A stretch of DNA of 64,000 nt from Natrinema ejinorense. Lineage in GTDB: Archaea > Halobacteriota > Halobacteria > Halobacteriales > Natrialbaceae. Below, piece by piece: positions 26,372 to 35,165 of this stretch. The DNA is taken from positions 868,001 through 932,000 of the forward strand of contig NZ_NXNI01000001.1 in NCBI RefSeq assembly GCF_002494345.1, given 5' to 3'. The first letter of the stretch is position 1; each line of letters opens with the position of its first letter. The notes below the pieces were generated by a model. That model did no database searches. It saw only the letters and a program-made list of their open reading frames with translations, and was not told the origin of the DNA. A program made the position numbers and the translations under genes.

Positions 26372-26833
26372 ATGACCGACTTCCGCGGAGCCTGGACCGA
26401 AGACGAGGCCGAGGCCTTCCTGCAGGAGGCGACGATCCCGATCCGGATCGCCACGCACCGGCCCGACGGATCGCTGTGGGTCGTCACGCTGTGGTATCGC
26501 TACCGAAACGGGTCGCTCGAGTGTGCGACGGGAGCGAACGCGGACATCGTCCGGTTCCTTCGTCACGATCCGGAGATCGCCTTCGACATCTCGACGAACC
26601 GTATTCCCTATCGGGGAATCAGAGGGAACGGAACCGTCGACATCGCTCCCGACGGCAAGCCGGTCCTGCGGGATCTCGTCGAACGCTACCTCGGCGGGGC
26701 GGACTCGTCGCTCGCACAGTGGTTGCTCGCCGACGATCGCGAGGAGGTGGGGATTCGAATCGAGCCTCGAGAGATCTACAGCTGGGACTACGCCGATCGA
26801 ATGCGTGAGGACTCGAACGACGAGGCGACCTAA
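26372..26833 (+). CDS. Pyridoxamine 5'-phosphate oxidase-like flavin-binding protein
   Basis: This 153-residue split beta-barrel protein starts at ATG 26372 (MTDFRGAWTEDEAEAFL). The sequence IRIATHRPDGSLWVVTLWYR, followed by IAFDISTNRIPYRGIRGNG, is typical of the FMN- or F420-binding PNPOx-like superfamily. The substrate is not indicated; many archaeal members bind F420 or heme instead of acting on pyridoxamine. An ACCCCA/TGGGGT hairpin at 26320-26335 and a T-run lie upstream. Single gene, strand opposite to its neighbours. Confidence 0.8.
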   Translation: MTDFRGAWTEDEAEAFLQEATIPIRIATHRPDGSLWVVTLWYRYRNGSLECATGANADIVRFLRHDPEIAFDISTNRIPYRGIRGNGTVDIAPDGKPVLRDLVERYLGGADSSLAQWLLADDREEVGIRIEPREIYSWDYADRMREDSNDEAT

Positions 26834-26906
26834 CGGGTGAAATCGCAGTCTCCGCTCCGCAAGCAGTTCTGGCGACGATCCCGGCCACTCGGGAGAGGGG
26901 ACCGTC

Positions 26907-28289
26907 TCAGTCGTCAGCGCTGGGAGTGACCACTTTCGGATCGTCGGACTCGTCGGCACGCGGGAAGTTGTCGATCGTCTCCGACCTGAACGCCTCCTCG
27001 TCGAACTCGTACTCGCCGTCGAGGAACTCGAGCAGCGTGTGCGTATCCCGCATCGCGTTCTTGAGACACGTCGAGGCACCCGGCGACGGCGTGATGTTGA
27101 AGATAACGTCGTCGCCGACGATTTTCGCCTCGCCCATGTCCAGGGACTTGTTCTTGGTGTCGACGATCTGTGGCCGGACGCCGCCGTAGCCTTTCGCACG
27201 CTCGATGTCCTCGAGTTCGGCGCTCGGGACGACCTTCTGGACGTGGGGCAGGAACTGTTTCCGGCCGATCTCGGGGAGGTCGTAGACGAGGTTGCGGAGC
27301 ACGTACGGCAGGAGGATCCGGTCCGAGAGGATGTTGGCGTAGCTCAAAAACGCCGCCGCGTTCAGTCCGAACACGTCGAGGAAGTCCTCGACAGTGGAGA
27401 TGCGACCCCGCTCGAGCGTCGGAACGAGTTTCGCGGTCGGTCCGAATCGCGTAATACTGCCGTCGTGGACGTCCGCGTCGCCGTGGACTGCGGCGAAGGG
27501 CAGTTTCTTCATCTGGAGCGTGTAGACCTTGCCGTTCAGGAAATCGTCCGCGAGGAAGAAACTCCCCGCGATGGGGAGCAGGACCTTGTCCTGACCGTAA
27601 CCGAGGTCCTTGGCTATCTGGAGGCTGTGGGAGCCGGCGGCGACGACGGTGGCGTCGCAGTCGAAGCGTCCAGCGTCCGTTTCGATCGTGTAGCCATCGA
27701 GCGTCGGCGTGATGTCCGTGACTTCCGTCCCGGTGAAGACGTCGACGGCCGCCTCTTCTTCCGCCTCCTCGACGAACGACTTCGTCGTCTCGCCGTAGTC
27801 GACGACGTAGCCGTCGGGCGTCTGCAACGCGAGCATGTCCTTGGAGGGGGCGCGCCCCTCGACGACCTTGGGTTCGATCTCGCCGATCTCCTCGCGGTCG
27901 ATCGGACGGAGTTTCGGGTAGAGGTCGCCAAAGCCCTCGTCCTCGTAGCGCTGCTCGAGTTTGTCGACCTCTTCCTCGCCGACGCCCAGCACCATCTTGC
28001 TGCGCTTGGCGTGCATCTCCCGGTCGGGATCGTAGTTCTCCAGGTATCCCGCGAGGAGTTCCGCGCCCTCTTTGACTTCTTCGGCTTTCTCGAGCGTGTA
28101 GTTGGTCTCGATGTCCCCGAAGTGGAGGGTCTGGGAGTTGTTCGTGTGGTGGGAGTTGATCGCTGCGATCTCGGATTCCTTCTCGATCAGCGCGATCGAG
28201 TCGATATCGGTGAACTTCGCGGTCGTGTACAGGAGGGACGCACCACTGATACCGCCGCCGACGATTACCAAGTCGTATTTACCAGACAT
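26907..28289 (-). CDS. mqo: FAD-dependent malate:quinone oxidoreductase-like enzyme
   Basis: This 460-residue flavoprotein begins MSGKYDLVIVGGGISGASLL, the dinucleotide-binding fold. Further motifs are HHTNNSQTLHFGDIETNYTL, NGKVYTLQMKKLPFAAVHGD and the C-terminal ITPSPGASTCLKNAM, all characteristic of the membrane-associated Mqo family. It would pass electrons from malate to the quinone pool. The start is taken at ATG 28289; an upstream ATG at 28331 adds 14 residues that do not fit the family. A long intergenic region separates it from the next gene. Confidence 0.88.
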   Translation of the reverse strand: MSGKYDLVIVGGGISGASLLYTTAKFTDIDSIALIEKESEIAAINSHHTNNSQTLHFGDIETNYTLEKAEEVKEGAELLAGYLENYDPDREMHAKRSKMVLGVGEEEVDKLEQRYEDEGFGDLYPKLRPIDREEIGEIEPKVVEGRAPSKDMLALQTPDGYVVDYGETTKSFVEEAEEEAAVDVFTGTEVTDITPTLDGYTIETDAGRFDCDATVVAAGSHSLQIAKDLGYGQDKVLLPIAGSFFLADDFLNGKVYTLQMKKLPFAAVHGDADVHDGSITRFGPTAKLVPTLERGRISTVEDFLDVFGLNAAAFLSYANILSDRILLPYVLRNLVYDLPEIGRKQFLPHVQKVVPSAELEDIERAKGYGGVRPQIVDTKNKSLDMGEAKIVGDDVIFNITPSPGASTCLKNAMRDTHTLLEFLDGEYEFDEEAFRSETIDNFPRADESDDPKVVTPSADD

Positions 28290-28331
28290 TGTTGGATCGT
28301 GTGACTCTGTATTGCATACGCTCGACTCCAC

Positions 28332-28786
28332 ACTGATAACTCATATTTTTTCGATCGGACTTTCGTTGATTGTCGATTGTCCCATCGACGACTGTAGGTT
28401 CGGTGATGCGAGAGTGGCAGAAAAATCGTGTTTCAGGCATTTTAACGGCTATATGGAGTGGTTCGGGGAGCGTTCGTGAGCCGGATTTTCGGCCACTGAG
28501 TACCGCTTTCCTCGCCTGATCGGGCCCGGTCGGTGTCGTTCACCCGCAGTAGTATCGACAGTCGACGTACTATCGGGGCCGCCCCGATGACGGGGGTACT
28601 CGAGACCGATACTGGCCCGCTCGTGAACCGCTAGTGGCGACGCCTTCACTGCAGGGTCGGCGGGGAGCAGTCCGCCGGATTCGATCCTGCAGTCGACGGG
28701 TGGAACGGTACTCTGTCGCGTCTCGAGGCAGTCAGTCCACTGTCGTCGATCGAGAACCGTCTCGCGAAGGCGATTCGACGGTCGAT
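28332..28786. other. Long intergenic region with nested stem-loops, no gene
   Basis: These 455 bases lie between mqo and the channel gene. Two structures stand out: ATCGGGGC/GCCCCGAT at 28572-28588 with a one-base loop, and a nested hairpin at 28649-28692. In the nested hairpin, CTGCAGG pairs with CCTGCAG and CGGCGG with CCGCCG inside it. The mqo promoter should lie in the AT-rich part at 28332-28460. I see no convincing reading frame. Confidence 0.45.
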
Positions 28787-29626
28787 CTAGCTGCGCGAAT
28801 CGTGTTCCTGATAGATGACGTGGCCACACGCCTTGCAGTGTGAGGCGTCCGGGTCGTGGTGTGACAGGCCGCAGTTCGGGCACGTGACGTCGACTTTCTC
28901 CCTGTAGGTCCACTCGCGGACGATCTTGCTGGCCTGCCAGGGGATGACGATGATCCCGGCCAGGATCGACGCCACCGTGACCCACCGTCCCGCAGTCGTC
29001 ACCGGCACGATATCGCCGAACCCGACCGTGGACAGCGCCACGACGACGTAGTAGAAGGCGTCGCCGAACGTCCCGACGTCGGGATTGACAACGTGTTCCA
29101 CGCTGTAGAACAGGCCTGCAGAGACGAACAGCAGTACCAGCACCGTCAACAGTAACTTCAGCGCCCGCAACGCGTCGTCCGAGATCGTCCCGAAGAAAAA
29201 CTCCGCGTCCTGCGTAAACCGGTAGAAGCGAAGCACGCGAACGACCCGGACCGAACGGAGAAAACCGATGTTAGCGACCACCGCGACTCCCGGCAGGACC
29301 ACCACGAGGAGCGTCGGGAGGATCGCAAGCAGGTCGACCACGGCGTAGGGGTTGTAAACCTCCTCGAGGCGATCCCTGGCGCCGTACAGTCGGAGCACGT
29401 ACTCCACCAGAAACACGGCGGCGATACCGACTTCGAGCCGCCAGAGGACGCCCTGTAGACCGGCGGGAAGCGGATACGTCTCCGCGACGAAGACGGCGAC
29501 GAACACGAGGTTCAACGCCAACAGGGTGATGTCGATCGTTTTCCCGAGCGGGGTCCGGTGATCCAACAGATAAAAACGAACGAGGTCGCGCCGGTCGCGG
29601 CCCGGTGGCGACGGATCGGTGGTCAT
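28787..29626 (-). CDS. Voltage-gated-type potassium channel with C-terminal zinc ribbon
   Basis: This 279-residue six-helix channel subunit has S1-S4 at residues 28-155, with an S4 rich in regularly spaced arginines (FLRSVRVVRVLRFYRF). Helix S5 follows, then a pore loop with filter STVGFGDIVP near residue 200, and S6. The filter GFGD is a common variant of the potassium signature GYGD. After S6 a cytoplasmic domain ends in CPNCGLSHHDPDASHCKACG, a zinc ribbon. It should tetramerise in the membrane. The zinc ribbon is unusual for a channel and may sense metal, redox or a partner. Confidence 0.9.
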   Translation of the reverse strand: MTTDPSPPGRDRRDLVRFYLLDHRTPLGKTIDITLLALNLVFVAVFVAETYPLPAGLQGVLWRLEVGIAAVFLVEYVLRLYGARDRLEEVYNPYAVVDLLAILPTLLVVVLPGVAVVANIGFLRSVRVVRVLRFYRFTQDAEFFFGTISDDALRALKLLLTVLVLLFVSAGLFYSVEHVVNPDVGTFGDAFYYVVVALSTVGFGDIVPVTTAGRWVTVASILAGIIVIPWQASKIVREWTYREKVDVTCPNCGLSHHDPDASHCKACGHVIYQEHDSRS

Positions 29627-29766
29627 TCGATAGGATCATTCCTCGAGGGGGGCAAGTAGGTTCTCTGGTTACCGCTCCGGAACCGACGAACCGAGCGTGG
29701 CGGATCCGGTATCGTTCGGGGTCGTCGAGAGAAAGATACTACGGATGGCGTCGTCGGTCGACGGCC

Positions 29767-30198
29767 TTATCGTCCGAGGAGGCTTCCGTCGGCGTACTTC
29801 TCCTCGTATTCGGCGTCGTCGGCGACCAGTATTAGAATCCCTTCGATCAGACCGAGCAGTGCGGGGATACCGGTCCAGAAGAAGCACAAGTATACGACGC
29901 CGAGTTTCACGTTGCCCTGATAGAACTTGTGTGCACCCAATCCGCCGAGCAACAGCGCCAAAACGCCGGCCGCGATCTTCTCCGAGTCGGCACCGCCGAG
30001 AGAGGGCTGTTGAACGCCACAGTCCGGACACATTTCCGCTTGTTTATTTATCAACTCACCGCAATTAACACAATATTTTTCGTTTTCGCCTCGGTCTTCG
30101 TGCCCGCTCTCGAGGGACGTTTGCTGATTGACCCCGCAGTCGGTGCACACCTCGGCTTCGTCGTCGATCTGCTCGCCGCAATTGATGCAGTGCTTCAT
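29767..30198 (-). CDS. Double zinc-ribbon TM2-domain membrane protein
   Basis: This 143-residue protein has two N-terminal zinc ribbons (CINCGEQIDDEAEVCTDCG at residues 4-22 and a near-copy CVNCGELINKQAEMCPDCG). Both are followed by a TM2 domain of two helices with LLGGLGAHKFYQGNVKLGVV and FFWTGIPALLGLIEGILIL. TM2 proteins have a short charged loop between the helices. The role is unknown. The gene lies between two other minus-strand membrane genes, one of which also has a zinc ribbon. Confidence 0.88.
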   Translation of the reverse strand: MKHCINCGEQIDDEAEVCTDCGVNQQTSLESGHEDRGENEKYCVNCGELINKQAEMCPDCGVQQPSLGGADSEKIAAGVLALLLGGLGAHKFYQGNVKLGVVYLCFFWTGIPALLGLIEGILILVADDAEYEEKYADGSLLGR

Positions 30199-30258
30199 AT
30201 TTTGATACCGTGATCTCTTCGCATACTCGACATAAGTAACTGATCGTTTGCAATTCAG

Positions 30259-30696
30259 TCACCACGCGTAATATATCGACACGACGGCTATAATTCCATA
30301 GCAGCCACCGATTCCGAGAACGGTCAGGTTCGATTCGAACAGTACCAGCGAGAGGCCACAGCCGTAGCCGTAGCCGAGTAACGCGCCGGTTGCGGTCCGA
30401 ACGCCGTTGTAGCCCCGACGGTCACGAAACGTCGTGACTGCCCAATCGATGAGAGCGGGGAGTGGAAATAACGCGACGACGAGAAGGGCATTCGCTTCCC
30501 GAAGCACGAGGAACTGCGAAAGGAAGCCCGCGAGGAGTCCGGGATAGATTCCCAGACATCTCGCACAGAGATGGACGCGACGGCCGAACAGGACGGGCGA
30601 ATAACACCGATAGCGTTCGGACGGGAGATGGTGTGCGAGCGCGAATCGTCGCGTTTCGGCCAGCCCCTCTCGTAGCTCTGCGGTATCGATCCGCAT
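30259..30696 (-). CDS. DUF2085 membrane protein
   Basis: This 145-residue membrane protein has the DUF2085 pattern: an N-terminal LAHHLPSERYRCYSPVLFGR, then VHLCARCLGIYPGLLAGF with a CxxC-like pair, and three further helices up to residue 145. The conserved Cys/His near the first helix suggest metal or redox chemistry, but the function is not established. The start ATG 30696 (MRIDTAELREGL) is well placed. Confidence 0.82.
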   Translation of the reverse strand: MRIDTAELREGLAETRRFALAHHLPSERYRCYSPVLFGRRVHLCARCLGIYPGLLAGFLSQFLVLREANALLVVALFPLPALIDWAVTTFRDRRGYNGVRTATGALLGYGYGCGLSLVLFESNLTVLGIGGCYGIIAVVSIYYAW

Positions 30697-31000
30697 AGTC
30701 GTCCCTCTCGGAGAGGCGAAATGTATCTACTGGACGAGCGGCGAGACGGACTCGGACTGCCCTCTCGTGGCGGGGCCACGATCGGTGTGCGTCCGGATGC
30801 AGGATACCTCCGTTGCTCCATTCACAACCGTTCTCGGTAGTCCGTCATCGCTCACAGCCGATCCCGACTGCCGTCGATAGCGCTCGCCTGGCGGTTCGGC
30901 GAGCAATTCGATTCGCTGTCGGCTGGCAACCACACGACAACAGTCGGCGACGACCGGGACGAGTCGACTAGACTTTAGGTGCGCACCGGGGATAGTACAC
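30697..31000. other. Divergent intergenic region, no gene seen
   Basis: These 304 bases separate the DUF2085 gene from the methyltransferase and must hold both promoters. A short stem CGTGGC/GCCACG (30766-30780) is visible. A 68-codon minus-strand frame is open but has no protein-like features, so I do not call it. Confidence 0.4.
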
Positions 31001-31633
31001 GTGAATTCTAAGGAGGTCCACCGACAGTGGGCAGAACGGTCCGGAGTGTACTCGCCGGAGTATTACGCCGACTACGGGGCGGACCATCGCAGCGAGTCCG
31101 TCCGCAGTATCCTCGAGCGGTTCGTCGATCGAGAGGCCGCTATTCTCGAGGTCGGCTGTAGTTCGGGCCGCCACCTCGCGTACCTGTTCGAACACGGGTT
31201 CGAGAACCTGGCCGGTATCGACGTCAACGACGACGCGTTCGACGTGATGGCGGAGACCTATCCCGACCTCGCCGCGACCGGCACGTTCTATCACGACACG
31301 ATCGAAGCCGCCGTCGAAACGTTCGCGGACGGTCGCTTCGACGTCGTCTATTCGGTGGAGACGCTCCAGCACCTCCCCCCGGAGGCCGAGGGGGTACTCG
31401 AGGATCTGGCGCGAATCACCGGCGAACTCCTCATCACGATCGAGAACGAGGGTGACGACCCAGAGTCGATCGAGCCCGACGTGAAATACGTTGACGACGA
31501 TTTTCCCCTGTATCACCGCAACTGGAACCGCGTGTTCACCGATCTGGGGTTCGTCGAGGTCGCCGCCAGGTCCGACAAGCGGGATACCGTCCGAGCGTTT
31601 CGTCCTCCCAACAGTAGAGCGACTGGCCGCTGA
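31001..31633 (+). CDS. Class I SAM-dependent methyltransferase
   Basis: This 210-residue methyltransferase starts at GTG 31001 (MNSKEVHRQWAERSGVYSPE). The SAM site reads ILEVGCSSGRHLAYLFEHGF near residue 48, and motif II is NLAGIDVNDDAF. The acidic post-motif FDVVYSVETLQHLPPEAEG is typical of class I enzymes acting on small molecules, quinones or lipids. The substrate is not indicated. It lies alone between a divergent membrane gene and a small convergent gene. Confidence 0.85.
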   Translation: MNSKEVHRQWAERSGVYSPEYYADYGADHRSESVRSILERFVDREAAILEVGCSSGRHLAYLFEHGFENLAGIDVNDDAFDVMAETYPDLAATGTFYHDTIEAAVETFADGRFDVVYSVETLQHLPPEAEGVLEDLARITGELLITIENEGDDPESIEPDVKYVDDDFPLYHRNWNRVFTDLGFVEVAARSDKRDTVRAFRPPNSRATGR

Positions 31634-31782
31634 GCGCTGTGATCGTTCTGGCGGGACGAACAGTCGGTTCGATAGCCGCCGGATGCTGGAACGATCACCT
31701 CTCGGGGTCGAGATTTCCGTCCGAACCACCGGGGACGCCGAAATCGTGGACCGATGAGTAGCTCCGCTGTCGGATACTTGGT

Positions 31783-31947
31783 TCAGAGTGATTCGATATA
31801 CGGCGCGATGTCTTCATCGGAGACGTCTCGCCCGTGGACGTCCTTCAGGTGGGACCGTGCAGCCTCGTAGATGGACTCCTCGAACTCGCTGTAGACGACC
31901 ACGTCACAATCCGCGACATCATGGCATTCGAAGCGATAGCGTTCCAT
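31783..31947 (-). CDS. DUF1059 small protein
   Basis: This 54-residue minus-strand protein is too short for most automatic lists. It reads MERYRFECHDVADCDVVVYS, then EFEESIYEAARSHLKDVHGR, ending in IESL. The aromatic start with Cys-x5-Cys and the central helix ending HxxxVH match the DUF1059 family. An alternative ATG at 31953 would add two residues. Function is unknown; it ends 150 bases from the convergent methyltransferase gene. Confidence 0.75.
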   Translation of the reverse strand: MERYRFECHDVADCDVVVYSEFEESIYEAARSHLKDVHGRDVSDEDIAPYIESL

Positions 31948-32058
31948 GACCATATGTCATAGAGCACCGCAAGTGGCATGTACCTGCTGCTCACGTGGGA
32001 GCCGCTCCCCGACCGCCGGTCTCGAAGCATTTGTATTCCGGTCCCGATTGCATGCCAT

Positions 32059-32832
32059 ATGGTGGAACCGGGACCCAGTATCTCGATTCTTGCCGGTGGA
32101 GTCACCGCGCTGTTCGCCGTCTTTCTCACGTTTTATCTGCGGAACCAATGGCAGGAGATCCAATCGCTCAGAGCGATACAGACGGAACTGGAACAGAACA
32201 ACGAACGAGTACGGGAGCTCGCCCAGCTACTGACGGGCGACTTGCAGCGCCAACAGATCGATCTGCCGATCGAGGTGCCACCGGGAACCAAACTGGAGAT
32301 TCGGTACGTCGTCTCGTTCCCCAGTTCCCTCTCGACCACCGCGTTCGACCAGCTGAAACACTCCGGGATGTTCCTCCGGCTCTCGCCCGAAACGCGCCGC
32401 TCGTTGTTCGAATTGTACGATACGATCGATCGGATCAATCGATTGCGACAGCACAGGGAACGAATCCACTTCGACGATATCGGGAACGTACACGTCGTTA
32501 TCGACCCGTCCGAACTGGATGTCGAACCGGACGCGTCCGTCTCCGAGGACGACCTCTCGGCGGAGACTCGACGACGGCTATCGGATCTCCGTGAGATGCG
32601 GCGAGCGATGAAAGGGGTGAACCGGTCGATCCTGCGCCTTATCGCGTCGATCGCGTCCCCGGAGATGATCGACGACCTCGAACTGGAGCCGTTCCTCGGG
32701 ACAGCTCACGGACGAGAGGCCGGACACGAATCGAATACCGAGTCACCGCGTTCCGACGAGGTCGATCTCGAGGAGATGCGTTCGATCCTGCGCGATGTCG
32801 AGCGGGAATCGGTCTGGTCCCGGTTTATGTGA
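32059..32832 (+). CDS. Single-pass membrane protein with cytoplasmic coiled coil
   Basis: This 257-residue protein begins MVEPGPSISILAGGVTALFA, a single N-terminal membrane helix. A coiled coil follows (NQWQEIQSLRAIQTELEQNN, then ERVRELAQLLTG). The rest is helical and charged, with many Glu, Arg and Leu residues, and ends ESVWSRFM. I do not recognise a family. An in-frame ATG at 31978 exists, but the extension lacks protein-like character. The design suggests a membrane-tethered scaffold. Confidence 0.65.
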   Translation: MVEPGPSISILAGGVTALFAVFLTFYLRNQWQEIQSLRAIQTELEQNNERVRELAQLLTGDLQRQQIDLPIEVPPGTKLEIRYVVSFPSSLSTTAFDQLKHSGMFLRLSPETRRSLFELYDTIDRINRLRQHRERIHFDDIGNVHVVIDPSELDVEPDASVSEDDLSAETRRRLSDLREMRRAMKGVNRSILRLIASIASPEMIDDLELEPFLGTAHGREAGHESNTESPRSDEVDLEEMRSILRDVERESVWSRFM

Positions 32833-32902
32833 AGGGACGACCTTGCTCGTCCACTGCAAAACGGACAGTGGGGAAGCTATCGAGCGAAGCGCGTTCGCGA
32901 CG

Positions 32903-32937
32903 GGGGTCGGAGACCCCAGCGTTGTACGAAGTACAAC
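32903..32937. terminator. Tandem small hairpins between convergent genes
   Basis: GGGGTC-GGA-GACCCC (32903-32917) and GTTGTAC-GAA-GTACAAC (32921-32937) are perfect stems with three-base purine loops, only three bases apart. They sit between the convergent genes ending at 32832 (plus) and 32944 (minus). They could mark transcript ends for both genes. There is no T-run, so the mechanism is uncertain. Confidence 0.45.
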
Positions 32938-32943
32938 CCGTGC

Positions 32944-34773
32944 CTACTCGTTCGTGATCACGTGAGAGACACACCCCTCGTCGACGACGGTTCCGTCGGC
33001 GAAGAGCCGGGCACAGTTGCGGATACCGTCGGAGCCGCCGGGGAACTGGGCTGCCGGTGCGACGTCGACAGTCAGCGTGAGCGTCGGGAGACAGTCTCCC
33101 GGTCCGAGTCCGGTGGCGTTCGAGTGGACCGCAGTGACGGTTCCGCCGGCCACCGAGGCGCTCCAGCCGCTCCCGGACGCGGAGACGAACGAAATGCCGC
33201 CCGGCAGATCGTCGATCGCGGTAATACGGCCATCGCAGTGTTGCTTACTGGTATTACAGACGTCGATCTCGTAGGTCGCCTGCTGTCCGTACCTGAATTG
33301 GCCGCCTGTCCGCTTTTCGATCTCGAGGCCGTCACAGCCATCGCTGGGGGGACGAACTGGGACAGTGGTACAACTACGGTTGTTGTCGAGGTCGGCATCG
33401 TCGCCGTCGATGCTCGCACAGTTCACGATCGCGTCGCCCGTTTCGTCCATCGAGCCGATTTCGACCTCGAGGGAGAGCGGCGGCAGGCAGTCTCCGGGTG
33501 CCAGACTGCCGCTGTTCTGGTGGGTCGCGGTAACGACCCCGTTGTTGTCCGCGGTCGTCCAGCCGCTCCCGCTGCCGGAGACGAAGCTCACACCGTTCGG
33601 GAGCGGATCGACGACCGAGACCGGTCCGCGACAGCGGTGCTCGCTGTCGTTGCAAACGCTAATCTCGAACGTCGTCGTGTCTCCCGGCGTGACGTGCGTT
33701 CCGTCGTGGGTCTTGGTGATCGCCAGATCGCACGCACCGTCCCCAGTTCCGTCGCTCGCGACCGGGACCGTCGCACAGTCGCTCTTGTTGCTCGCGCTCG
33801 CGTCTCCCTGCTCGACGGTGGCACAGTTGACGATCCGGTCGTCAATATCGTCGCTGCCGACGACGTCGACGGCGAGCGTGAGCGTCGGCAGACAGTCGCC
33901 GGGACTCAGGCCGTTCGTGTTGGGGTGTTCGCAGGTGACGACCCCGCCGCTTTCGGTACAGTTCCAGCCGCTGCCGGTATGGGTGACGGACGACAGTCCG
34001 TTGGGCAGGTCGTCGACGACTGTGACGGGGCCCGGCCGGCACGTGCCGTCGCCGTCGTTACAGACCGTGATCTCGAATTCGGTCGTCTCGCCGACGGCGA
34101 CCGGGTTCCCGTCTCCGACGTGTTCTTTCGCTATCGAGAGATCACACGCCTCGTCGCTCGGCTCGTCGTCACAGGTACAGATCAACTCCGCGTCGATCAA
34201 CAGCCCAGTGACCGTCATGGTGTTGGCCACCACGGCTCTCAGCGTGTACTGACCAGGGCTAACCGGCTGGGTCACTGGCCCTTTCAGCGTCGCGTGACCC
34301 GAGTCCTGGGCGAGGGTCACCGTTCCGGACGGTCCCTCGAGTTCGATCGTCGCGTCGTCGTCGACTGACCACTGGTGGATACGGAGTTCACACTGATCGT
34401 CGCTCCAACTGTCCGGAACTTCGAAATCGATCTCGTAGACGTAGTCCCCGAGGGGATCCGTGGTGGTCGGCCACCCACCGGTGCCGTACGGATCGATCCA
34501 GTTTGCGGTCGGTAGCGTGACCCACGGACCAACCGGCTCGACGCTCACTGCCTGTCCCGTCGTCCCGTCGGGTGAACTGACGACGCGCCACTCGGAGTCG
34601 GTCGTCCCGAACGTATCGGGCGTGCCGTTCGTCGTCCCGGTCCGGAGATCGAGACTGAGATCGGTACAGGATCCGCCTCCACCACCGCCGAGACAGCCGG
34701 CCACTGCCACGCCACTACCAACGCTCATCGCCCGAAGGATGCGCCTTCGAGAGATCGACCCTTCGTCGGTCAT
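32944..34773 (-). CDS. Cysteine-rich DUF11-repeat surface lipoprotein
   Basis: This 609-residue exported protein begins MTDEGSISRRRILRAMSVGS, ending in a VAGC lipobox, so it is probably Tat-exported and lipid-anchored. Residues 36-200 form a beta-rich domain. Three DUF11-type repeats follow at 210-347, 348-479 and 480-609. Each opens with a CDLxI- or CDGLEI-type strand and contains DVCN or ITVCN, a DDLPNG-like turn, an SGSGW strand and PGDCLP. Six or more cysteines per repeat occupy matching positions, suggesting disulfide staples. It is probably an adhesin or cell-surface scaffold. Confidence 0.82.
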   Translation of the reverse strand: MTDEGSISRRRILRAMSVGSGVAVAGCLGGGGGGSCTDLSLDLRTGTTNGTPDTFGTTDSEWRVVSSPDGTTGQAVSVEPVGPWVTLPTANWIDPYGTGGWPTTTDPLGDYVYEIDFEVPDSWSDDQCELRIHQWSVDDDATIELEGPSGTVTLAQDSGHATLKGPVTQPVSPGQYTLRAVVANTMTVTGLLIDAELICTCDDEPSDEACDLSIAKEHVGDGNPVAVGETTEFEITVCNDGDGTCRPGPVTVVDDLPNGLSSVTHTGSGWNCTESGGVVTCEHPNTNGLSPGDCLPTLTLAVDVVGSDDIDDRIVNCATVEQGDASASNKSDCATVPVASDGTGDGACDLAITKTHDGTHVTPGDTTTFEISVCNDSEHRCRGPVSVVDPLPNGVSFVSGSGSGWTTADNNGVVTATHQNSGSLAPGDCLPPLSLEVEIGSMDETGDAIVNCASIDGDDADLDNNRSCTTVPVRPPSDGCDGLEIEKRTGGQFRYGQQATYEIDVCNTSKQHCDGRITAIDDLPGGISFVSASGSGWSASVAGGTVTAVHSNATGLGPGDCLPTLTLTVDVAPAAQFPGGSDGIRNCARLFADGTVVDEGCVSHVITNE

Positions 34774-35165
34774 CGGAACCTCGAGTCGCCGCCTCGTTGC
34801 GATCGTGAGTTCGAAACGGTGTCGTCACCCCGTCCCTGTCGGGAGGGGTTCGCACGGTGCCGTCGCTGCCCAGCGTGTCTGGATATCATTGGTTGCTCTC
34901 TGCGACTTCGGTCTGTTGTCGCCGTCTCGACAACAACCGAGTACTACCTGCTGCAGGTGGGCGAGAAGTTGATAAATACTTTCCTATTGAATTTGCGTTT
35001 ATTTGATAAATTATGGTGGTCGGGGAACCGACACTGCCCAGTTGGTCGCCGTCTCGATCCCGTTCGAGTGCCTCGTCGTCCCCGTCGCCGGTCGAAAAAC
35101 CGTCCTCCCGAACGTGGCTCTCACCCGGCGTTCCAAGAATACCTTCGTGCTCGCAGACGAAGTCG
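34774..35165. other. Region upstream of the DUF11 gene, AT-rich patch
   Basis: These 392 bases contain an AT-rich patch at about 34970-35015 (including TATTTGATAAATTATGG) that probably holds the DUF11 gene promoter. Part of a minus-strand frame that could continue the small gene at 35166 also runs through here. I see no other supportable gene. Confidence 0.4.
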
